Position numbers and translations under genes: made by a program
In this document: positions 9,264 to 17,966 of the stretch, one piece after another
How positions within the stretch are numbered: the first letter of the stretch is position 1
How the letters are laid out: every line of letters begins with the position of its first letter
Notes under the pieces: generated by a model
What the model was told of the DNA's origin: nothing
The model's database searches: none
What the model saw: only the letters and a program-made list of their open reading frames with translations
Assembly (NCBI RefSeq): GCF_020179755.1
Contig: NZ_JAIUCY010000005.1
Span: 62,001 to 126,000 of the forward strand
DNA: 64,000 nt
Source: Herbaspirillum sp. alder98
GTDB taxonomy: Bacteria; Pseudomonadota; Gammaproteobacteria; Burkholderiales; Burkholderiaceae_D
Reading direction: 5' to 3'

Positions 9264-9570
9264 AGACCGGGGACGTTCGGACGTGTCATGCCTGGCACCA
9301 TTCAGCATCGCCCTGACCTCGGCTTGCGTTAGCCCATTTGAACCGGGCGAAAGCATTGCTGCAGCAGCCGGCCCGCACTGAACCACAGCAGGCGTTCGCA
9401 TCAAGGTCGCGATACACGGCATTTGACAGCACAAATCCAGATGGGTATTCTTTCGCCTAAAGGCCATAAGTATGACCTAATGATTCATTTAGCAAGAAGA
9501 TCGCTTTCCCACGCTATCTCTTGCCTTCTTTCAATATCGTTCAGACAAGAACAAAGAACGAGGAGACCTG
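9264..9570. promoter_or_regulatory. Intergenic region before the catabolic run
   Basis: About 307 bp with no credible gene. Open frames here only run into the MFS gene in the wrong frame. It presumably holds the promoter for the catabolic operon starting at 9571. No clear terminator for the preceding unit, dyad or consensus promoter was found. An AACGAGGAG ribosome site lies just before the MFS start. Confidence 0.3.
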
Positions 9571-10920
9571 ATGAGCAACGCCAATTCCATCCCTGTGGAT
9601 CACGCCAACGTGACCGGGCACAATGCTGCCCAGGAACGCCTGGCGCTGTCCGATGCCACCTACCGCCGTATCCTGTGGCGCATCATGCCGTTCTTGATGT
9701 TGGTGTACGTGGTCTCCTTCATCGACCGTTCCAACGTCGGCTTCGCCAAGCTGCATTTCCTGGCCGACCTGGGTTTCAATGATGCCATCTATGGCATCGG
9801 CGCCGGCATCTTCTATGTCGGCTACATCCTGTTCGAAGTCCCCAGCAACCTGTGGCTGCAAAAGATCGGCGCGCGCAAGACGCTGCTGCGCATCATGGTG
9901 CTGTGGGGCATTTTCTGTGCCGGTCTGGCCTTCATGACCAGCGCCTCGCATTTCTACGTGATGCGATTCCTGCTGGGCGCCGCAGAGGCAGGCCTGTTCC
10001 CGGGCATGCTGCTGTACCTGACCTATTGGGTACCGCTGTCGCGCCGCGCCCGCTTCACCGCGCTTTTCACGGCGTCGATTCCGCTGGCCGGCCTGATCGG
10101 CGGACCGCTGTCGGGTTGGCTGATGCATGTCTTCGAAGGCGTGGCCGGCATGCGCGGATGGCAATGGTTGTTCATCGTCGAAGGCCTGCCAGCCTGTGTA
10201 CTGGGCGTGATCGCCTTCCTCTACCTGAACGACAAACCGGCGCACAGCAAATGGCTCTCGGCCGAGCAGCGCGCCCTGGTGCAGGCTGACATGGATGCCG
10301 ATCAGGCGAACAAGCCCAAGGGCGGCGGCCATTCCTTGCGCGATGCCCTCGGCAATCCACAGCTGTACTGGCTGGCCGGCATGGGCGTGGCGGTGCTGGT
10401 CGGCACTGGCGGCATCTTCTTCTGGCTGCCCACCATCATCAAGAAAGCCGGCGTCGAAAGCATCACTATGGTGGGCCTGCTGTCGGCCATTCCTTTCGCC
10501 GCCGCCATCGTGATCCAGTACCTCAACGCCCGTCACTCGGACCGCACCGGCGAGCGCCGCTGGCACGTGGCGATTCCAGCGATCATCGCCGGCATCGGCT
10601 GGATCGCACTGCCTTCGGTGCAGAACAGCATTCCGCTGTCGCTGGCCATGCTGACCCTGGTCACGGCTGGCACCTTCAGCCTGACCGGACCATTCTGGAT
10701 CTTGCCGGCGCAGTTCCTGTCGGGCACCGCGCTGGCTGCCGGCATCGCATTGTTGAGCACGCTGGCCGGCGTCGGCAGCGTCTTCAGCCCGATGCTGGTC
10801 GGCTGGCTTTCCAGCACCACTGGCAGCCTGTCGATCGGCCAGTACTACTTTGGCGCATGGATGCTGCTGGGCGCGGTGACGCTGCTGGTGGGCGTGAAGC
10901 CCAAGGCAAGACCAGCCTGA
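9571..10920 (+). CDS. MFS transporter, anion:cation symporter (ACS) type
   Basis: The product has 449 residues and twelve helices, preceded by a strong GAGGAG ribosome site. Typical ACS-family motifs are present: FIDRSNVGFAKLHFL in TM1, GAAEAGLFPGMLLYLTYWVP between TM4 and TM5, and a central cytosolic loop (ADMDADQANKPKGGG). Members import organic anions such as phthalate, hydroxyphenylacetate, glucarate or tartrate. As the first gene of a run of CoA-thioester and ring-cleavage type enzymes, it most likely brings in the carboxylate that the following enzymes degrade. The exact substrate cannot be inferred from sequence. Confidence 0.85.
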   Translation: MSNANSIPVDHANVTGHNAAQERLALSDATYRRILWRIMPFLMLVYVVSFIDRSNVGFAKLHFLADLGFNDAIYGIGAGIFYVGYILFEVPSNLWLQKIGARKTLLRIMVLWGIFCAGLAFMTSASHFYVMRFLLGAAEAGLFPGMLLYLTYWVPLSRRARFTALFTASIPLAGLIGGPLSGWLMHVFEGVAGMRGWQWLFIVEGLPACVLGVIAFLYLNDKPAHSKWLSAEQRALVQADMDADQANKPKGGGHSLRDALGNPQLYWLAGMGVAVLVGTGGIFFWLPTIIKKAGVESITMVGLLSAIPFAAAIVIQYLNARHSDRTGERRWHVAIPAIIAGIGWIALPSVQNSIPLSLAMLTLVTAGTFSLTGPFWILPAQFLSGTALAAGIALLSTLAGVGSVFSPMLVGWLSSTTGSLSIGQYYFGAWMLLGAVTLLVGVKPKARPA

Positions 10921-10958
10921 ATGGACATCAACGTGTTTTCATCCTTCAGGAAATCTTC

Positions 10959-12482
10959 ATGACCGCATTGAACAAGGAAGTCACCATCGGCGTCATCGGC
11001 GCCGGTGCCATGGGCAGCGGCATCGTACAGGTGGCGCTCAATGCGGGCCACCCGGTAGTGCTGCACGATGCTGCCCCGGCGGCACTGGAGCGTGGCCTGC
11101 AATCCATCCACGCCACTTACGCCAGGCTGCTGCAAAAGGGCAAGATCAACCAGGCGCAGCACGACGAGCGTCTGGCGCGCCTGTCCGGTGGCGCGCTGTG
11201 CGACCTGGCGCCAGCAGGACTGGTGATCGAAGCCATTGTCGAACGCCTCGACATCAAGATCGAGGTCCTGGCATCGGTAGAGAAACTGCTGCGCCCGGAT
11301 GCTATCGTCGCCAGCAACACGTCATCGCTGTCGATCACGGCCATTGCCGCCGGCCTGCAGCGCCCGCAGCGAGTGGTCGGCATGCACTTCTTCAATCCCG
11401 CGCCCATCCTGCCATTGGTTGAAGTCGTGCGCGGCAAGGCCAGTGCGCAGGATGCGCTCGACACCATTTTCGACACCGCCCTTGCCTGGGGCAAGATCCC
11501 GGTGCATTGCAGCTCCACACCAGGCTTCATCGTCAATCGCATTGCCCGACCTTTCTATGGCGAAGCCTTGCGCCTGCTGGCCGAGAATGCGGCCGACGCG
11601 GCCACCCTGGATGCGGTGCTGCGCGAGGCTGGCGGTTTTCGCATGGGCGCCTTCGAGTTGATGGACCTGATCGGCCACGACGTCAACTATGCGGTCACCA
11701 AGTCGGTCTACGACGCCCTCTATCAGGACCCGCGCTACAAGCCCTCATTGCTGCAGAAGGAACTGGTCGACGCCGGCTGGCTGGGCAAGAAGAGCGGCCG
11801 CGGCTTCTTCCGCTATGAAGACGGCGCGACCAACAGCGCCGTCACCAGCGCATCAAGCACGCATCAGACCAAGTCGGTCGCGGCAGAAGGAGAGCTGGGC
11901 GTGGCCGCCCCGTTGATCGACCTGGCCCATGCGGCCGGACTGGCCGTACGCGTCACCGATGGCGCCGGCATTCTGCATATCGACGGCATCACCCTGGCGC
12001 TGACCGATGGCCGCAGCGCGACCGAACGTTTCGCCGCCGACGGCGTGCAGGTGGTATTCGACCTGGCGCTGGACTACCCCAGTGCGGGCATCATTGCGCT
12101 GGCACCTGCAGACCAGGCAGACGCCCATGCGATCGATGTCGCCGTCGGCTTTTTTACCCGGCTCGGCAAGAAGGTGGTCGTGCTGGACGATTGCCCGGGC
12201 CTGGTGGTCATGCGCACCGTCGCCATGCTGGCGAACGAAGGCGCCGACGCTGTGCAGCAAGCGATTGCCGGAGCCGCCGATGTCGACCTCGCCATGCTCA
12301 AGGGCGTGAATTATCCGCGCGGGCCGCTGGCATGGGCCGACAGCGTGGGCATCGAGCACATCGCACGGGTAATCCGCCACCTCGCACAGAGCTATGGTGA
12401 AGACCGGTATCGCCTGTCGCCCTTGCTGGCGCGCATGGCCCTCTCCCACCGAACATTTTTCTCCGAAAATCCATCCGCATGA
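10959..12482 (+). CDS. paaH: 3-hydroxyacyl-CoA dehydrogenase, PaaH type
   Basis: ATG 10959 follows an AGGAA site and is the start that leaves the Rossmann motif at the N-terminus (GVIGAGAMGSG, residues 11-21); 507 residues. The NAD domain and first C-terminal domain carry MHFFNPAPILPLVEVV with the catalytic His, and CSSTPGFIVNRIARPFYGEALRLL. A second C-terminal repeat ends GVNYPRGPLAWAD and YGEDRYRLSPLLARMAL, which is diagnostic of the long PaaH/PaaC group acting on 3-hydroxyadipyl-CoA in phenylacetate breakdown. No other paa genes (paaABCDE, paaK) are in the window, so it probably serves another dicarboxylyl-CoA route. Its TGA overlaps the thiolase ATG. Confidence 0.88.
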   Translation: MTALNKEVTIGVIGAGAMGSGIVQVALNAGHPVVLHDAAPAALERGLQSIHATYARLLQKGKINQAQHDERLARLSGGALCDLAPAGLVIEAIVERLDIKIEVLASVEKLLRPDAIVASNTSSLSITAIAAGLQRPQRVVGMHFFNPAPILPLVEVVRGKASAQDALDTIFDTALAWGKIPVHCSSTPGFIVNRIARPFYGEALRLLAENAADAATLDAVLREAGGFRMGAFELMDLIGHDVNYAVTKSVYDALYQDPRYKPSLLQKELVDAGWLGKKSGRGFFRYEDGATNSAVTSASSTHQTKSVAAEGELGVAAPLIDLAHAAGLAVRVTDGAGILHIDGITLALTDGRSATERFAADGVQVVFDLALDYPSAGIIALAPADQADAHAIDVAVGFFTRLGKKVVVLDDCPGLVVMRTVAMLANEGADAVQQAIAGAADVDLAMLKGVNYPRGPLAWADSVGIEHIARVIRHLAQSYGEDRYRLSPLLARMALSHRTFFSENPSA

Positions 12483-13684
12483 GCATCGAAGCCTTCATCT
12501 GCGACGCAGTCCGCACACCCATTGGCCGTTATGGCGGCTCCCTGTCGGGCGTACGCGCCGACGACCTGGCCGCAGCGCCCATCAAGGCCCTGATGCAACG
12601 CAATCCTGGCCTCGCCTGGGATACGCTGGACGATGTCATCCTCGGCTGCGCCAACCAGGCCGGCGAAGACAACCGCAACGTGGCGCGCATGGCGGCGCTG
12701 CTGGCCGGCATGCCGATCGAGGTCGGCGGCTCGACCGTGAACCGGCTGTGCGGCTCGGGCATGGACGCCGTTGGCACCGCCGTGCGCGCCATCCGCGCCG
12801 GCGATGGCGAGTTCTATCTGGCGGGTGGCGTAGAAAGCATGAGCCGGGCGCCGTTCGTGGTGGCCAAGGCAGAGAAGGCATTCAGCCGTGAAGCGTTGAT
12901 GGCAGACACCACCATCGGCTGGCGCATGATCAATGCCCGCATGACCGAGCTGTACGGCACCGAGTCGTTGGGCGACACCGCCGAAAACGTGGCTGCCGAC
13001 CATGGCATCAGCCGCGCCGACCAGGATGCCTTCGCTCTGCGCAGCCAGGAAAAGGCCGCCAAGGCGCAGGCCGCCGGCCGCTTTGCCCAGGAGATCGTCG
13101 GCGTACAGGTGCGCCGCGGCCGCGAAACCGTGCTGTTCGACGCCGACGAGCATCCGCGCGCCGGGACTACGCTGGAACAGTTGGCCAGCCTCAAGCCAGC
13201 CTTTCGCAGCGGTGGCAGTGTCACCGCTGGCAATTCGTCCGGCGTCAACGATGGCGCCGCCGCGCTGCTGGTGGCCTCCGAAGCTGCTGCGGCCCGCCAT
13301 GGCCTGGTGCCGCGCGCTCGCGTACTGGGCGTGGCCAGCGCCGGCGTGGCACCGCGCGTCATGGGCATGGGCCCGGTACCGGCGACACAAAAGCTGTTGG
13401 CAAGACACAAGCTGTCCATCGGCGACATCGACCTGATCGAACTCAACGAGGCCTTCGCTTCGCAAGGCATCGCGGTATTGCGCCAGCTCGGGCTGCCGGA
13501 CGATGCCGAGCATGTTAATCCGAACGGCGGCGCCATCGCACTGGGTCATCCACTGGGCATGAGTGGCGCGCGCCTGGTGATGAGCGCCGTGCGCGAACTG
13601 GAACTGCGCCAGGCGCGCTACGCCCTGTGCACCATGTGCATCGGCGTCGGCCAGGGCATTTCGCTGCTGCTGGAAAGGGTGTGA
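12479..13684 (+). CDS. paaJ: 3-oxoadipyl-CoA thiolase (PaaJ/PcaF type)
   Basis: The product has 401 residues; the ATGA overlap with paaH implies coupled translation. It is a full-length thiolase: nucleophile Cys91 in VNRLCGSGMDAVG, NEAFASQG, catalytic His357 in GGAIALGHPLGMSG, and Cys387 in CTMCIGVGQG. The sequence tracks the PcaF/PaaJ subfamily closely (ANQAGEDNRNVARMA, GVESMSRAPFVVAKAE, DTTIGWRMIN), which cleaves 3-oxoadipyl-CoA to succinyl-CoA and acetyl-CoA. With paaH and the hydratase behind it, this gives the terminal half of a C6-dicarboxylate beta-oxidation. pcaF would be an equally fair name. Confidence 0.9.
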   Translation: MSIEAFICDAVRTPIGRYGGSLSGVRADDLAAAPIKALMQRNPGLAWDTLDDVILGCANQAGEDNRNVARMAALLAGMPIEVGGSTVNRLCGSGMDAVGTAVRAIRAGDGEFYLAGGVESMSRAPFVVAKAEKAFSREALMADTTIGWRMINARMTELYGTESLGDTAENVAADHGISRADQDAFALRSQEKAAKAQAAGRFAQEIVGVQVRRGRETVLFDADEHPRAGTTLEQLASLKPAFRSGGSVTAGNSSGVNDGAAALLVASEAAAARHGLVPRARVLGVASAGVAPRVMGMGPVPATQKLLARHKLSIGDIDLIELNEAFASQGIAVLRQLGLPDDAEHVNPNGGAIALGHPLGMSGARLVMSAVRELELRQARYALCTMCIGVGQGISLLLERV

Positions 13685-13688
13685 TGCG

Positions 13689-14489
13689 ATGACGCCAGAT
13701 CCCCATCAACAATCCGGCACCCCGCCCGTGCGCTGCGAGCGCCTGGACGCTGCCGTGGCGCTGGTCACCATCGACCGTCCGGCGCGCCGCAATGCGCTCA
13801 ACCTGCAGGTCAAGGAACTGGTGGCCGATGCCGTGGAGATGCTGTCGGCCGATCCCGCCGTGCGCGTGATCATCGTCACCGGCGCCGGCAAGTATTTCGT
13901 TGCCGGCACGGATATCGCCGAGATGACGGACATGACCACCACCTCGCATACGCTGCAGGCCACCGACCGCGTCTTCAACGTGCTGCGCCGTTGCGACAAG
14001 GTGCTGATCGCCGCGGTCGAAGGCTATGCGCTGGGAGGCGGCTGCGAACTGGCGCTGTGCTGCGACCTGATCGTCGCAGGCGAAAGCGCCAGGCTGGGCC
14101 AGCCCGAGATTCGCGTCGGCGTGATGCCCGGCGCCGGCGGCACCCAGCGCCTGCTGCGCACCATTGGCCGATACCAGACCATGAAGCTGGTCCTTACCGG
14201 TGAACCGGTCAGCGGCCGGGAAGCATTCTCGATGGGCATGGTGTCCGAGGCGGTGGCCGATGGCCAGGCGCTGGCACGCGCCCGGGCGCTGGCGCAGACC
14301 ATCGCGGCCATGCCGCCGCTGGCGGTGCGCGCCATTCGCGAAGTCATGCAGCAAGGGCAGGATGTGGCGCTGGAGACCGCGCTGGCACTGGAGCGCCGGG
14401 CATTCCAGATGTTGTTCGACACGCAGGATCAGAAAGAAGGCATGCAGGCCTTCCTGGAGAAACGAACGCCGGCCTTCAAGGGGTGCTGA
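13689..14489 (+). CDS. Enoyl-CoA hydratase (crotonase family), catalytic Glu pair intact
   Basis: The product has 266 residues and starts 4 bp after the thiolase. Crotonase fold: oxyanion-hole segments AGTDIAEM and ALGGGCELAL, and both catalytic glutamates of true hydratases, Glu120 (GGGCE) and Glu140 (GQPEIRVGVMPGAGGTQRL). It should hydrate a 2,3-enoyl-CoA to the L-3-hydroxyacyl-CoA taken by the PaaH-type dehydrogenase, so it fills the PaaF position of this pathway. The first 20 or so residues are a non-conserved leader, but no better internal start is seen. Confidence 0.88.
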   Translation: MTPDPHQQSGTPPVRCERLDAAVALVTIDRPARRNALNLQVKELVADAVEMLSADPAVRVIIVTGAGKYFVAGTDIAEMTDMTTTSHTLQATDRVFNVLRRCDKVLIAAVEGYALGGGCELALCCDLIVAGESARLGQPEIRVGVMPGAGGTQRLLRTIGRYQTMKLVLTGEPVSGREAFSMGMVSEAVADGQALARARALAQTIAAMPPLAVRAIREVMQQGQDVALETALALERRAFQMLFDTQDQKEGMQAFLEKRTPAFKGC

Positions 14490-14600
14490 GACGGCATCGG
14501 AATCGCTTAAGTCAAAAGTTTGAACTATCGGATGATTCGGCGATAATGAGCCGATTGCAGCCGCCGGGAACGAGTTCCGGCCTTGCCCCGAAAGCCTTTG

Positions 14601-15380
14601 ATGAAAAAAGAAACCGTCCGTCCTTCCGACACTGCCTTGTCCGACCCGCGCAAGCTCGCCATCGACTTCAGCCGCAGCGCCGTACCGCGCTATGTGCAAT
14701 TGGCCAGCCTGTTCCGGAATCGGGTCGAGTCGGGCGAATGGCCGGTCGGCGCGCAAATCCCGACGGTCGACGACCTGGCCGAGGAATGCCAGGTTGCGCG
14801 CGCCACGGTGCGCCAGTCGCTGGATCTGCTGGAAGAAGAAAAGCTCATTGCACGCTATCGCGCCAAGGGCACCTTCGTGATCGGCAAGCCCCAGGAGCAG
14901 TTCTGGTGCGAGGTGGCGACCGACTGGTCGGGACAATTGCTGGCGCCGGAAGGAGCCACCATCGAGATCCTGACCGAGCGCGAGCAGTTGGCGCCGATGC
15001 CGGTGGATCCGGCCATTGGCGAAATGGCGCAGACGTACCAGCATTGGCGGCGACGCCATTGGCGCAATGGCCGGCCTTACTACCTGGGCGATGTCTACAT
15101 CGACGCCGAGGTATGCGCCAGGATCCCGAAGAAGTCGTTCGAGACCAAGACATCGATGCGCATCCTGCGCGATCTGCCCGGCCTGGAGATCGTGGAAGCG
15201 CATCAGACCCTGACGCTGGGGTCGGCCGATCCGCAGATCGCGGATTTGCTGCAGATCCCGCTCAATGCGCCGATCGCGTATGTGACGCGTTCAGCGGTGG
15301 ACCAGTCCGGCCGCGTGGTATTCGTGGGCCGGGGCATTTACCGGGGCGACGTGATTCGCCTCGACATACGACTGAAGTAG
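14601..15380 (+). CDS. GntR-family regulator with UTRA ligand domain (HutC type)
   Basis: ATG 14601 (259 residues) is chosen over TTG 14583. The winged helix comes first (PRYVQLASLFRNRVESGEWPVGAQIPTVDDLAEE, CQVARATVRQSLDLLEEEKLI, YRAKGTFV), about residues 30-95. A UTRA ligand-binding domain follows (about 115-255). The protein sits in the middle of the catabolic run, in the same orientation and 111 bp after the hydratase gene. It probably represses the operon until the substrate or a CoA intermediate binds. GntR/UTRA operators are usually palindromes of the GT-N-TATAC sort; none was recognised around it. Confidence 0.88.
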   Translation: MKKETVRPSDTALSDPRKLAIDFSRSAVPRYVQLASLFRNRVESGEWPVGAQIPTVDDLAEECQVARATVRQSLDLLEEEKLIARYRAKGTFVIGKPQEQFWCEVATDWSGQLLAPEGATIEILTEREQLAPMPVDPAIGEMAQTYQHWRRRHWRNGRPYYLGDVYIDAEVCARIPKKSFETKTSMRILRDLPGLEIVEAHQTLTLGSADPQIADLLQIPLNAPIAYVTRSAVDQSGRVVFVGRGIYRGDVIRLDIRLK

Positions 15381-15428
15381 CGGCAAGTCATTCTGCCGCG
15401 ACCGGTCATCGACAGATGAGGAAACGGC

Positions 15429-16049
15429 ATGAAATTACATTGGTCACCACGTTCGCCCTTCGTGCGCAAGGTGGTCATTCTGCTCAAGGAAACCGGCCTC
15501 GAACCGCGCGTCGATTATGTGCGCTCGGTGGCCGCGATCGCCACGCCCAATCCGGCCATCATGGCCGACAACCCGCTGTCGCAGATTCCCGCCCTGGTAC
15601 TCGATTCGGGCGAGCCGCTGTATGACTCGCCGGTCATCTGCGAATACCTCGACACCCTGCACACCGGCCCCCGCCTGTTCCCCCAGCAAGGCCCGGCACG
15701 CTGGACCGCGCTGCGGCGACAGGCGCTGGGCGACGGCATGCTGGCCATCCTGCTGATATGGCGCCAGGAGCGCATGAAGACCAGCGCCCAGCAGTTGCCC
15801 GCCTGGCTGGATTCGTTTGCCACTAAGATCGACGCCGCGCTCGACCGTCTGGAGGCAGAAGCCCCGGCCCTGGCCGCCAGTGGTTTCGACATCGGCCACA
15901 TCACCATCGGTTGCACACTGTCCTACCTCGACTATCGCTTCGCCGATCTGGACTGGCGCGCCAGGCACCCCCGACTGGCGGCCTGGCATCTTGAGTTCTG
16001 CGCACGCCCGTCAGCGCTGGCAACGGTGCCGGACGACGCCCAGGCCTGA
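15429..16049 (+). CDS. Glutathione S-transferase family protein
   Basis: The product has 206 residues, the normal GST length. The N-terminal thioredoxin-like domain begins KLHWSPRSPFVRKVVILLKE (Ser at the catalytic-residue position, SPF), includes the cis-Pro segment LSQIPALVLD and the glutathione-binding DSPVICEYLD. The all-helical C-terminal domain follows (QALGDGMLAILLIWRQERM). A GAGGAA ribosome site precedes the ATG. Inside a catabolic operon such enzymes may isomerise a cis/trans dicarboxylate, as maleylpyruvate or maleylacetoacetate isomerases do, or detoxify an intermediate; neither can be settled here. Confidence 0.88.
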   Translation: MKLHWSPRSPFVRKVVILLKETGLEPRVDYVRSVAAIATPNPAIMADNPLSQIPALVLDSGEPLYDSPVICEYLDTLHTGPRLFPQQGPARWTALRRQALGDGMLAILLIWRQERMKTSAQQLPAWLDSFATKIDAALDRLEAEAPALAASGFDIGHITIGCTLSYLDYRFADLDWRARHPRLAAWHLEFCARPSALATVPDDAQA

Positions 16050-16095
16050 GCAGGCGCACCGTTTATTTCATCACCACATTTCATCGGAGTTTTCC

Positions 16096-17316
16096 ATGGC
16101 AGGTCCACTTTCCCATATCAAGGTGCTCGATCTCTCGCGCATCCTCGCCGGCCCCTGGTCAGGCCAGGTCCTGGCCGATCTGGGCGCCGATGTCATCAAG
16201 GTAGAACGCCCGCGCGTGGGTGACGACACCCGCAGCTGGGGGCCACCTTTCCTCAAGGATGCGGACGGCAACGAGACCCGCGAGGCCGGCTATTACCTGG
16301 CCTGTAACCGCGGCAAGCGTTCCATCACGGTGGATCTCAACACTGCCGATGGCCAACGCATCATCCGCGACCTGGCGGCGCAGTCCGACATCCTGCTGGA
16401 AAACTACAAGGTCGGCACGCTGGCCAAGTTCGGGCTGGCCTATGACGACCTGAAGAAGATCAACCCGGGCCTGATCTATTGCTCGGTGACCGGTTTCGGC
16501 CAGACCGGTCCCAAGGCTGACAATGCCGCCTACGATTTCATGATCCAGGCCATGGGCGGACTGATGAGCGTGACCGGCGAACGCGACGACCTGCCGGGCG
16601 GCGGCCCGCAGAAAGTCGGCGTGCCCATCGTCGACCTGATGACCGGCATGTACACATCGGTGGCCGTGCTGGCGGCGCTGGCGCGGCGCGCCGAGACCGG
16701 CGCCGGCGACTACATCGACATCGGCATGCTGGATGTGATGGTCGGCTCCATCGCCAACCAGGGCATGAACTACCTCATCTCCGGCAAGACGCCCAGACGC
16801 GCCGGCAACAAGCATCCCAACATACAGCCGCAGGATGTGTTCGCCTGCGCCGACGGCTACATCGTGCTGGTGGTCGGCAACGACGGCCAGTTTGCCAAGT
16901 TCTGCGAGGTCATCGGCCATCCCGAATGGCCGGCCGACGAACGTTTCGCCAGCAACGGCAACCGCGTGCGCAACCAGACCGCGCTGCTGCCGATGATCAC
17001 CGAAGCGTTCAAGACGCGCGGCATGCAGGAATGGGCGCATCTGCTGGACGCAGCCGGCGTGCCGTGCAGTCCGATCAACACGATTCCACAGGTGTTCGAA
17101 GATGAGCAGGTCAAGCATCGCAAGATGCTGATCGACATTCCCCACCCGAGCGCCGGCTCGGTGCCGCAGATCCGCAGCCCGATGCGCTTCACCGAGGCCT
17201 CGCTGGCCTTCGACACGGCGCCGCCGCTGCTGGGCCAGCACACCGACGAAGTATTGCGCGAACTCGGTTTCGATGCCGCACAGATCGCTTCGTGGAACGA
17301 TGCCGGCGTGATCTGA
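16096..17316 (+). CDS. Type III acyl-CoA transferase (CaiB/BaiF family)
   Basis: ATG 16096 gives 406 residues; a much longer upstream frame overlaps the GST gene in another phase and is rejected. The N-terminus (VLDLSRILAGPWSGQVLADLGADVIKVE) is the family signature. The presumed catalytic Asp147 lies in NAAYDFMIQAMGGLMS. The rest follows the FRC/CaiB pattern (RAGNKHPNIQPQDVFACADGYI, LLGQHTDEVLRELGF). It moves CoA from a donor such as succinyl-CoA to a free carboxylate, so it is the likely entry enzyme that activates the imported acid for the paaH/paaJ branch. Confidence 0.92.
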   Translation: MAGPLSHIKVLDLSRILAGPWSGQVLADLGADVIKVERPRVGDDTRSWGPPFLKDADGNETREAGYYLACNRGKRSITVDLNTADGQRIIRDLAAQSDILLENYKVGTLAKFGLAYDDLKKINPGLIYCSVTGFGQTGPKADNAAYDFMIQAMGGLMSVTGERDDLPGGGPQKVGVPIVDLMTGMYTSVAVLAALARRAETGAGDYIDIGMLDVMVGSIANQGMNYLISGKTPRRAGNKHPNIQPQDVFACADGYIVLVVGNDGQFAKFCEVIGHPEWPADERFASNGNRVRNQTALLPMITEAFKTRGMQEWAHLLDAAGVPCSPINTIPQVFEDEQVKHRKMLIDIPHPSAGSVPQIRSPMRFTEASLAFDTAPPLLGQHTDEVLRELGFDAAQIASWNDAGVI

Positions 17317-17339
17317 GCCAACCAAGAGACGGAGCTTTT

Positions 17340-17966
17340 ATGCCAAGAATTTCCTTTCCCTCGCCGGAGACCATGAGCGACGAACAGCGTGCGGTCTACG
17401 ACGACATCGTCAGCGGTCCCCGAGCGCGCCTGGTCGGCCCGCTCAAGGCCGCGTTGCATAATCCGGCGCTGGCTGATCGCTGGCAGAAGATGGGCGCGCT
17501 GCTGCGCTTCGGCACCAGCATTCCGCCGCGCCATAGCGAACTGGCGATCCTCGTCGCCGCACGGCGCTGGAACAGCCAGCTGGAATGGGCCATCCACGCG
17601 GTAGCCGCGCAAGTCGGTGGTCTGCCCGACGAGGTCACCGAAGCCATTCGCGTGTGCGGCGCACCACGCTTTTCCGATGCCGCCGACGCTGTCGTCTACG
17701 AGTATGCGCGTCAGTTACAGCAGACCGGCAATGTCGACGACGCCTGCTATGCAAGCGTGCTGCAGTTGTACGGCGAGGCCGGCATCGTCGAACTTGGCGC
17801 CATCATCGGTTATTACACGATGGTGGCGATGACACTTAACGTGCATCAGATTCCAATGCCCGAAGAACACCCGGAACCACAACTGGAAGTTCGCCAGCGC
17901 GACGGCGTTGCAGTGTTGGCAGAACTGCCGCCCGGTGTGACCGTGGCGCAGGAGGCCATGCCATGA
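17340..17966 (+). CDS. Carboxymuconolactone decarboxylase-like protein (no CxxC)
   Basis: ATG 17340, 208 residues, with an ACGGAG ribosome site. The alpha-helical CMD/AhpD-like fold is recognisable (RHSELAILVAARRWNSQLEWAIHAVAAQVGGLPDEVTEAIR). The CxxC pair used by AhpD-type peroxidase partners is replaced (NSQLEWAIH keeps the Glu and His), so redox function is unlikely and it groups with decarboxylase or lactone-acting members. The C-terminal 35 residues (after VHQIPMPEE) are extra. It overlaps the amidohydrolase start by 4 bp, suggesting that the two work on the same intermediate. Confidence 0.85.
   Translation: MPRISFPSPETMSDEQRAVYDDIVSGPRARLVGPLKAALHNPALADRWQKMGALLRFGTSIPPRHSELAILVAARRWNSQLEWAIHAVAAQVGGLPDEVTEAIRVCGAPRFSDAADAVVYEYARQLQQTGNVDDACYASVLQLYGEAGIVELGAIIGYYTMVAMTLNVHQIPMPEEHPEPQLEVRQRDGVAVLAELPPGVTVAQEAMP

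Noticed and set aside
13515-15203. 562-codon open frame on the - strand
   Set aside because: Runs antisense across three well-supported genes (thiolase, hydratase, GntR) and has no domain features.
16159-17325. 388-codon open frame on the - strand
   Set aside because: Antisense shadow of the CoA-transferase gene; composition dominated by His, Gly and Arg.
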